Part shown: in pieces, positions 57,017-64,000 of the stretch
Position numbering within the stretch: position 1 is the stretch's first letter
Layout of the letters: each line of letters begins with the position of its first letter
NCBI GenBank assembly: GCA_900095095.1
Contig: FMBT01000393.1
Location: 62,001 to 126,000 of the forward strand
Reading direction: 5' to 3'
Source of the DNA: Fragilariopsis cylindrus CCMP1102
Lineage: Eukaryota; Bacillariophyta; Bacillariophyceae; Bacillariales; Bacillariaceae
Length of the DNA: 64,000 nt
The notes under the pieces: generated by a model
Database searches by the model: none
What the model saw: only the letters and a program-made list of their open reading frames with translations
Told to the model about the DNA's origin: nothing
Program-made: the position numbers and the translations under genes

Positions 57017-57607
57017 AATCTATAATTCGTTATACAGTATTGAATACTACAATCGTTATACTATCGTTTTGTCGTCTTTGTGTTTGTCCCGCGTATGGAT
57101 ATTTAATTAGGTCAGAGTAAGAAATATGAGGAACAAGTTACGATTTGACCAGGTTGTGTTGTCTGTGATGTTGTGATGTTGTTGATGGCGGTGTTGATGT
57201 GTTTTGTGATACTAAGCGTTTCATCCTCCTATTCTTTTTCCGCGAAGCTCGCTAACTACGCTTCTGAGCAATACACTTATTTTAGAGCTAAGGTAGTACT
57301 TAGTCAAGCGGGAGTGGAACGACTGTTGTACAGGGCTTCAAGGCTGTTGAACTTTCAAAAAAAACCCATCATAAATTTTTAAATAAAGAATTGAAATTGA
57401 CTCGTTCGTACTTTCGTCAACGAATCGCACTCACGACACATCTTGATACCATAAGATATTGAATATACTAGTCGGTCGTATCAACAACACCAATACTAAC
57501 AGTCAGTCATTGCAATTGCAGTCGAGGTATTATACATTAACAACGAGAGACACAGGACAAAGGAAGAGAGAAAACCGATTCGAAGAATCAATTATCAATC
57601 AATCACG
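57017..57607. promoter_or_regulatory. Divergent intergenic region, PEX3 / EGY1-like
   Basis: 591 bp between opposing ATGs. A 68-aa ORF (ATG 57176) has a signal-peptide-like start (LMAVLMCFVILSVSSSYSFS) and a basic tail. It has no family and I leave it uncalled. The region must include both promoters. Confidence 0.35.
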
Positions 57608-60600
57608 ATGACAAAAACAACGCCTTCGACGCGTATGAGAATGAATAATAATAATTCGATTCTCTTATTTGCTTTGCTACTGCTGGTGTCGTCGACGAAG
57701 AAAGTAGTGGTGGATGCATTTGTTATGCCCGGAGGAACAAAAATAATACAGCATGGAATATCGGATATCATCATAGGTGGTATTGATTTGAGACGAACAA
57801 CAACAGCAACAACAACAACAACAACAACAAAAATACCGAACGCTGCTTTCTCATCATCATCTTATTCGTTTCAATTACGTTCGTTGCAACAAAAACAAGA
57901 GCAAGAGCAAGAGCAGGAGCAAGAACAAGAACAAGAACAAGAAACGCCATCTAAGAAGAATAATACTGTTCCTGATAATGAATATGAACGATTACTATTA
58001 GAAGCAACAAAAATGAGATTAGAGGCAGAAAAGATGGACATTGATTTGACATTAAAAAAGATAACAATATTGGAAGATAAATTATCAGATGATATATGGT
58101 TAAAAAAACAAAATGGTCAAACCGTGAAAGATTTGTATGAACAATTACGTCGATTACAAATGAAAATTGATGGAGACGATACTGATAATAATGGTAGCAG
58201 CAGTCCATCGACAACAAGTATCAATGATGACAAAAATAAGGAAAAGAAATATTCTAGCAGCAGCAGCAGTGGCAGTAGCAAGAAAAACAGTAGTAAGAAT
58301 ATACCACCAATTGCTGGTTTTGATAAGGATGATTTAGAATTATATGTACCCATTGCGGAAGATATATATAGGATGGCACCAGATTCGTCATTAGAAGAGC
58401 GGATGATATTATTTCGTGACGCGCCTGAATTACAAGCACATTTTAAAGAAAAGATACAAAAATTATTATTAGGACCATTGGAGGAGATGCAAGAATTAGA
58501 AACATTAAAACAAAATTATTTTGATTCATCATCCTCGAGAGAACGTGAATTATTATTAAAACAAATTAAACGACTAGAAAAGAAACAGGAGGACAATAAT
58601 ATTTCAATCGGTAGTGGTGATGATGCAGCATCAATAGCAGCTAATAATGATAACAATTTAGGATTTGGATTCAGTGATAATATATATATACCTCCTGAAG
58701 ATTTGCCAGTACTAGCAAAAGATGAATTAGAAGAACGGTACGAAACAATTAAAGCACTTCCTGACATCCTTGTTGCGGTTTACCTTCAACGGAATGGACT
58801 GTATAATTTACCAGTTGCACTTAACACAATCAATGTCGATATTGGTCGTGATGGTATCGGGTTTAATATGAGTATAGCTAATAATAATTCATCTAAAACT
58901 ACAGGTCCAACTACAAGTGAGAATGACGACGACAAGGACGAAGATGAAGTCAGTAAAAGATTGAATGAAGTCGTCGCAGTCGAAAAAGACCAATCTGCCA
59001 CGACCACCACTGTTGTGTCCCAGACCGATACCTCGTCGTCCGATTTAACGACTGCTGCTACTGCTGCTACTGCTGTGTCCGATATCGGCACCGACGTCTC
59101 GTCTTCGTTCGATTTATTTGAAAATCTGAAACTAGCGATTCAATTGGACTATTACGACTTACAAATTCAGCTCCTCGATCAAGCACGGGATATCCAACCG
59201 ATGACCGATGAGTTACGTAAGGAATTTTCTTTAGCATTCCGATCATTACCGGTAGATGCACGAAAACGATTCGTTGTTAACAATCTAAGGATTGATAAAT
59301 TCACGGATTCCATTCTAACTTCGAATGAAGATAACGACATAGAAGAGGTCCTAGATGAAATTTTAAAACCACCAGATGATCTGATTTCACCCTTCATGCA
59401 AATCGGTTCACTTTTTGATCAGAAGGGTAAAAAAAATACCTTGGTTGTCGGCAACGGAGATGAAGGCGTGAGTCAAATCCAACCGGAACGACCGGAATAC
59501 AATGATGTTGAATTTGTTGACCGATCTAGATATTTAGAAGAATTCTTTCCATCGGTTGCGTTATTGGAGGACCAACGTCCGACCCAAGAGGATGTGGATC
59601 TATTCGTAAGAGAATGTCTGAGTGGTCCTAACAAGCCATTCATGGTTACGAGTAAACCAGAACGAGTGATTGGAGGATATTACGTTTGGGGGACAAACGT
59701 TTTGAACAACAACAGCAATAATAAGGACACGACGACCTCCGCGACTGACATGCTTGTACAAGAGGTATACAAGCGATTACAGAACCAACCTTCTATAAAA
59801 GATAAGATCGAATTTTACTACATATTGGATCCATCACCACCCACTGACGAAGAAATGGAATTAGAAGTTGGATCAAAGCCTGTTTTTCTGATAACAGCTA
59901 AGGATCCAGATACTATGTACAATCTATCGTTGCCATGGACAAAGTCAATTGTAACTATATCCGGATTAGTTTCTACTTTTCTATTTTCGGTCGGGGCTTG
60001 TGTTTTAAATCCAAAAATTAACGATGGCATTGAGAAGGCATTAGATAACGCCGCCTCATTGGGATTTATCGATATTCAATGGTTTTACGACTTGTGTTTG
60101 CCTCTATACTTCTCTCTGCTGAGTATACTATTCGCTCACGAGCTAGGGCATCGGATAGCAGCATCTATTCATAAGGTAAAACTACTCTCGTTATGCGCTG
60201 GATCAGAAAAAATGAGAGAAAATCATACTTTGAAATTTGAGCAAAAAACTCACCTATAACTATATATTTGTTTTTTTTCTTCTAATGTACACATAGTTCG
60301 AGATAGGACTACCAAACGTAGTCCCATCTCTCACTACAGGTATCGGAGGTGTCATCACACCGATCAAATCCCCACCCCCTAACAATAAAGCATTATTTGA
60401 CTTCGCGATCGCCGGACCACTTTCGGGTCTGACCGTTTCGCTGGGTTTACTTTTTGTCGGTTTGCAGCTGACCCAACAAATGAGTTTAGATTCGAACCTA
60501 CCAGTACTGCCCGTTGATTTAGCTCGAGCGAGCAGCCTCGGTGGTGGGACGATTCAATACTTTCTGGGCAAGTATGCACTAATGCCTGATCAAGTTCCGG

Positions 60601-61105
60601 GCGCATTTGTTGAGTTACACCCATTTGCGATTAGTGGTTTGATTGGTTGTATAATCAATGCCCTCGCCATGCTTCCTCTTGGTCGTAAGTAAAGTCAGAA
60701 TCTCACTACTAGCTTATGATGTCTCGTGTTGTTACTGCTGCTATCTGAAATATTCCGTTTCTATTTGTTGGCTAACATGCTTATCTCTCATCCTAAAATT
60801 TGCTTTGTCGTTATTTCTTCATGCATTAAGATACGGATGGCGGTCGAATTGCTTTGGCTATGTTTGGTAGACGTGGTGCTTTTGTTGCCAAATTATTTAC
60901 AACTTTGATTTTGGCCGGGTCCGGTTTGTTTGGCTTGGATTCTGTGAACATTTTGATACTATATCTTGTCTTCACTTTGGTATGGCAACGTGAGCTCGAT
61001 TCTCCAGTACGAAACGAAGTAGACGAGTTAGACGTTTCTCGGGGACTATTGGGAATTGCTAGCACTATCTTGGTAGGGCTAATATTGATTCCCATAACGT
61101 CATAA
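57608..61105 (+). CDS. Plastid site-2-type metalloprotease, EGY1-like (peptidase M50)
   Basis: Three exons: 57608-60175, 60297-60684, 60831-61105; introns 121 bp (GTAAAA...CATAG) and 146 bp (GTAAGT...TTAAG); 1,076 aa. Near the start a signal peptide (ILLFALLLLVSSTKKVVVDA) ends before FVMPGG, the A-F plastid motif. A 600-residue low-complexity and coiled region with Gln-Glu repeats follows. The M50 domain starts at about 790: FAHELGHR has the HExxH zinc site (844-848), followed by the PNVVPSLTTGIGGVI membrane segment, NALAMLPLGHTDGGR with the third zinc ligand Asp, and four to five more helices. EGY1 in plants is a thylakoid metalloprotease needed for chloroplast development. The N-terminal extension is unusually long. 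Upstream divergent PEX3. Confidence 0.85.
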
Positions 61106-61916
61106 AATTCCAGAAAAGTAAAAAAAATCTAGCTAGGCGAACGAATGGGAAATCTGCTTTTAATATACCACAAAAGATAGAACAAAACTGGCACGCTATA
61201 ATACAGTAGTTAGGACAAATCCATCAAACATAGCTCTTCTATTTTTTTTTGTTTTTGTCTATATACTAGATGTGGTTTTTACTACTTTTTCAATTTGTGT
61301 ACAATGTTTGGAAATATCAATTGGTTGCAGGATGCATTCTAAGCAGAGCTTAATTTCATTGTTGGTGACATTGGTTGCAGGATGCATTCCAAGCAGAGCT
61401 AAATAATAGCATTGTTGGCAACATTCCATTCACCACAACAATTCCAATATTTCCCTTGAGTTTAAGTTGTGACATAAGCAAGTATGTTTTGCATCGTGCG
61501 CTTTCCGAGTTGGTGAGTAAGTGGTCACGAATGATGAAGGATCGATCCAAACGTGCACCAATATTGAGTCGAATCAGTCGAGTGAGTCAGTTGATTCGTT
61601 TTGTTTCGATTCGAGTCGTGGTGATTGATTCCCGTCGTCATTCATTCCCATCTGTGATTAATATTCACTGAATGAAAACAGTCATAGCATCACTATGCAA
61701 TACGGTAATAACACACAGCATGCTGGCAATTTTAAATCGTGCTTTGAATTGTTCGTTTTAGATTTTCGATTGTATCGTTTGCTTTTACAACTACTGTTAC
61801 CATGAATACACAAACTCTCTGTACAAACTTCAAACCTTGTCTGGGCAAGGCAAATCACACCTAAAAGAGAGCAGAGAGTAAAACAGGATTAAGAGATTAA
61901 GCACCGGGAGAATCAG
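61106..61916. other. Intergenic region
   Basis: 811 bp with a 50-bp tandem duplication (61320-61419, listed separately) and GATTCG/GAGTC-rich sequence at about 61560-61640 before the FAD-oxidase gene. No gene recognised. Confidence 0.5.
61320..61419. repeat. 50-bp tandem duplication
   Basis: Two adjoining copies, 61320-61369 and 61370-61419, starting ATTGGTTGCAGGATGCATTC and ending in ATTGTTGGTGAC/ATTGTTGGCAAC, with a few differences. Confidence 0.85.
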
Positions 61917-64000
61917 ATGAATCCGCCGCCAGAAAATTCATCACATAATGCTACTAGCGATGCTGCATTCACCTATCTCAACGATGTGTCTAGAATGTCA
62001 TGCTTTCCCGATGGAACTCCAGTATCACGTATTTTTCATCCGAGATGCGAAGCAGACGTCGTTAACATTTTACAGTCTGCACATCATGCGCGAAAGCAAG
62101 TGGGCATCCGCGGTACTAAACATAGTATGGGGGGGCATTCCATTTGTCATCTTGGATGGGAAATTGATACCAAATATCTTAGACATATAAAATACGATAA
62201 ATATGATAGTCTTTACAACAGGTGTGTGGTCAGATGTGGTCCAGGATGCCAATGGGCTGACCTAATAAAATCACTGAATTATTTTGGAAAATCGCCTCGA
62301 ACAATGCAAAGCTATTGTACGTTCAGTGTTGGGGGGACATTGGCAGTAAATGCTCATGGAATAACTACAGATTACTGCTTTGCCGAGAGTGTATTGGAAT
62401 TCCGTTTGGTGAGGGTTAATTCTAATGGTAAAGCGGAGGTAGTGACTTGCTGTCGTCCTGAACCCGGTGAAACAACACGAAATGATGAATTTTCTCTTGG
62501 AAACGAGTTGTTTGGTTTGGTGCTGGGTGGCTACGGTATGTTCGGTGTCATTACGGAAGTTGTTCTTAAGGTAGAAGATAATGTACACTTGGAATTGGAT
62601 AGTATGCAACTTAATATTCATTCAATGGATAGTGGTAACGATGATGAAAATGGTAATCGATGTGATTTTGTTCGAATATATGATAACTGTCGACAAAGTG
62701 CGCACAATGGCAAAAGCAACCTAGAAAATTCAAATACATCTCTAGGAACAGTGGAAATCAAAATGGCTCGACTCAATACCATTGACCTAAGCAAAGTTTC
62801 CCTTTACGTCCTTAGGCGCAGCAGTCATACAGCAGCAATGTCAGACCTACCAGCTGCTCCTAAAGAAATGTCACCGACCTCACAACTATTGTACAAGTGG
62901 ATCTTGCCCCTTTATAAGAAACAGAGATACGAAATCGAGGAGAAAAGAGGGGAAGCGTTAGATTGGAATCAAGATGATTCCTTGACACGGAACCAACTTT
63001 TGTTTGAAAGTGCAGTTCCTTTGACAAAATTGTACGAGCCGCTTGTTAAAAAAGATGATACATTTGTGTTACAAGAGTTCTTTTGTCCTCATGATAAGTT
63101 CTCTCAATGGATAAAAAAAGCGCAGCCCATTTATAACGATATTGAGAGCCAGCAAACAGATCAGTGTCAAAACATTATATTATTGAACACAACAATTCGA
63201 TACGTGGAAGAGGATACACTAACGTTTCTTAGATACAGTCGATCATCCGGAGGTGTATATGCATTTGTGCTCTACTACCGCATTAAAAGAGAAGATTCTG
63301 TTGAGAGACAACTAGGGGAGTTTCATAACCGCTTTGCTGAAGTGACTCTAGATTTGGGTGGCACGTTTTATTTGCCGTATCGAAAGTGTTATAGTCAAGA
63401 AATGCTGAAGACTGCTTATCCTATGATAGAAGATTTTGCAAAAAAGAAGGAAGTGTTGGATCCAAATTGTATGTTTTCTAATTTATGGTTTGATCATTAC
63501 ATCCTGCCGTTGTGTTCTATGGATTACCAAAGAACTAATGCAAGATATAATGATCTCAGTATTGGTTCTTGCCCACAGCATACTATTAATATTACCATTG
63601 ATAATGAAAGCCAGTCTCTACTTCTCCCGAAGGAAGAGTTTTGGAAATGGTTACCCCGAAACAATAGCAGCAGTATACTGAGGAGAAATAACAGCTATCG
63701 AAGCCTACTCCGTTCAAAGAAGTTACGTGATGAATTTCGCGATCAGTTTCTAGTCAACATCTTTAATATTGCCGATGCCAATGATGTGATGCGTGTCACG
63801 ACTATGGCAGCATGGGATCCAGCCAACTCTCGTGATATACACATATATCAGCAGATCTTTGATCACTTTCACGGTAAATGTGGCATTGCGGCATCGAATA
63901 AAATAATGCTAATGCAATATTGGCGTGGAATACAACAGATTCGGCGTCAAAAGGACGAACTGACAAGACAAACAGTGAATGTTCTGAGTAATCTTGGCAT
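61917..64000 (+). CDS. FAD-linked oxidase (FAD_binding_4), partial, C-terminus beyond window
   Basis: The frame is open from ATG 61917 (MNPPPENSSHN) to the window edge, at least 694 aa. The FAD-binding (PCMH) domain is clear: SRIFHPRCEADVVNILQSA, VGIRGTKHSMGGHS (flavin-contact loop), SVGGTLAVNAHG and LVLGGYGMFGVITEVVL. The cap/substrate domain continues with DTFVLQEFFCPHDKFSQWI and LGGTFYLPY, ending near DPNCMFSNLWF at about residue 520, as in sugar-lactone or DprE1-type oxidases. About 170 residues further, a helical stretch with WRGIQQIRRQKDELTRQT suggests a fused second domain. No FAD-linking His was identified. Substrate unknown. The gene may have upstream exons. Confidence 0.8.
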   Translation, partial: MNPPPENSSHNATSDAAFTYLNDVSRMSCFPDGTPVSRIFHPRCEADVVNILQSAHHARKQVGIRGTKHSMGGHSICHLGWEIDTKYLRHIKYDKYDSLYNRCVVRCGPGCQWADLIKSLNYFGKSPRTMQSYCTFSVGGTLAVNAHGITTDYCFAESVLEFRLVRVNSNGKAEVVTCCRPEPGETTRNDEFSLGNELFGLVLGGYGMFGVITEVVLKVEDNVHLELDSMQLNIHSMDSGNDDENGNRCDFVRIYDNCRQSAHNGKSNLENSNTSLGTVEIKMARLNTIDLSKVSLYVLRRSSHTAAMSDLPAAPKEMSPTSQLLYKWILPLYKKQRYEIEEKRGEALDWNQDDSLTRNQLLFESAVPLTKLYEPLVKKDDTFVLQEFFCPHDKFSQWIKKAQPIYNDIESQQTDQCQNIILLNTTIRYVEEDTLTFLRYSRSSGGVYAFVLYYRIKREDSVERQLGEFHNRFAEVTLDLGGTFYLPYRKCYSQEMLKTAYPMIEDFAKKKEVLDPNCMFSNLWFDHYILPLCSMDYQRTNARYNDLSIGSCPQHTINITIDNESQSLLLPKEEFWKWLPRNNSSSILRRNNSYRSLLRSKKLRDEFRDQFLVNIFNIADANDVMRVTTMAAWDPANSRDIHIYQQIFDHFHGKCGIAASNKIMLMQYWRGIQQIRRQKDELTRQTVNVLSNLG

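Noticed and set aside
57176-57382. 68-aa secreted-peptide-like ORF
   Set aside because: Plausible signal peptide but no homology, no conserved Cys and it lies in a divergent promoter. Not called.
61948-62190. 80-aa ORF in another frame of the FAD oxidase
   Set aside because: Shadow; the oxidase frame from 61917 stays open to the window end and has the flavin motifs.

Overview
This is nuclear DNA of a eukaryote, most likely a diatom or close stramenopile relative. The genes have GT-AG introns of about 85-205 bp, no operons, and long homopolymeric or simple-repeat stretches inside coding sequence. Diatom-type families are present: a DUF6824 protein (NDVLCGRGG...N.H.GN motif), a helicase-associated-domain protein, a plastid EGY1-type site-2 protease, and plastid-type presequences (hydrophobic signal ending just before Phe). 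The species cannot be named from the sequence alone.

Layout. 0-1.6 kb: PDZ-like protein (-). 1.6-5.7 kb: AT-rich noncoding with tandem repeats, a hairpin, a tRNA-like relic and weak coding-like fragments. 5.7-7.6 kb: polyQ, helicase-associated-domain protein (+). 9.4-11.3 kb: secreted patatin/cPLA2-like lipase (-). 12.1-16.3 kb: a PhnD-like periplasmic-binding-protein gene split by a structurally complete 3.5-kb piggyBac transposon with perfect terminal inverted repeats, a TTAA duplication and a transposase keeping its D-D-D residues. 17-26 kb: a single-pass membrane protein, an ALMT/FUSC-type channel, FAM151/menorin, an F-box-like protein, a basic/glycine-rich nuclear protein and a small two-TM protein. 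27-36.5 kb: DUF6824 protein, SGNH esterase, plastid-type GNAT, cupin+DUF952 fusion, single-pass membrane protein. 37.6-47 kb: KH protein, EF-hand+nitroreductase fusion, Hsp70-interacting protein Hip, MFSD5-like transporter. 47.7-64 kb: a serine/Hyp-type glycosyltransferase with a 10-nt microexon, arylamine N-acetyltransferase, a five-exon coiled-coil protein, PEX3, EGY1-type protease and a partial FAD-linked oxidase running off the end.

Gene density is about one per 2.5 kb, and many neighbours are divergent pairs sharing 340-600 bp (19.9/20.3, 23.3/23.7, 32.1/32.5, 49.9/50.3, 57.0/57.6 kb). The genes do not form one pathway; plastid, peroxisome, secretory and nuclear functions are mixed, as in an ordinary diatom chromosome arm.

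One cross-cutting observation changes how the window should be read. At least seventeen reading-frame breaks in otherwise convincing genes can each be repaired by changing one base, almost always by lengthening a short homopolymer. This looks like residual indel error in a long-read assembly rather than mass pseudogenisation. I therefore join fragments across such breaks and state where they are.
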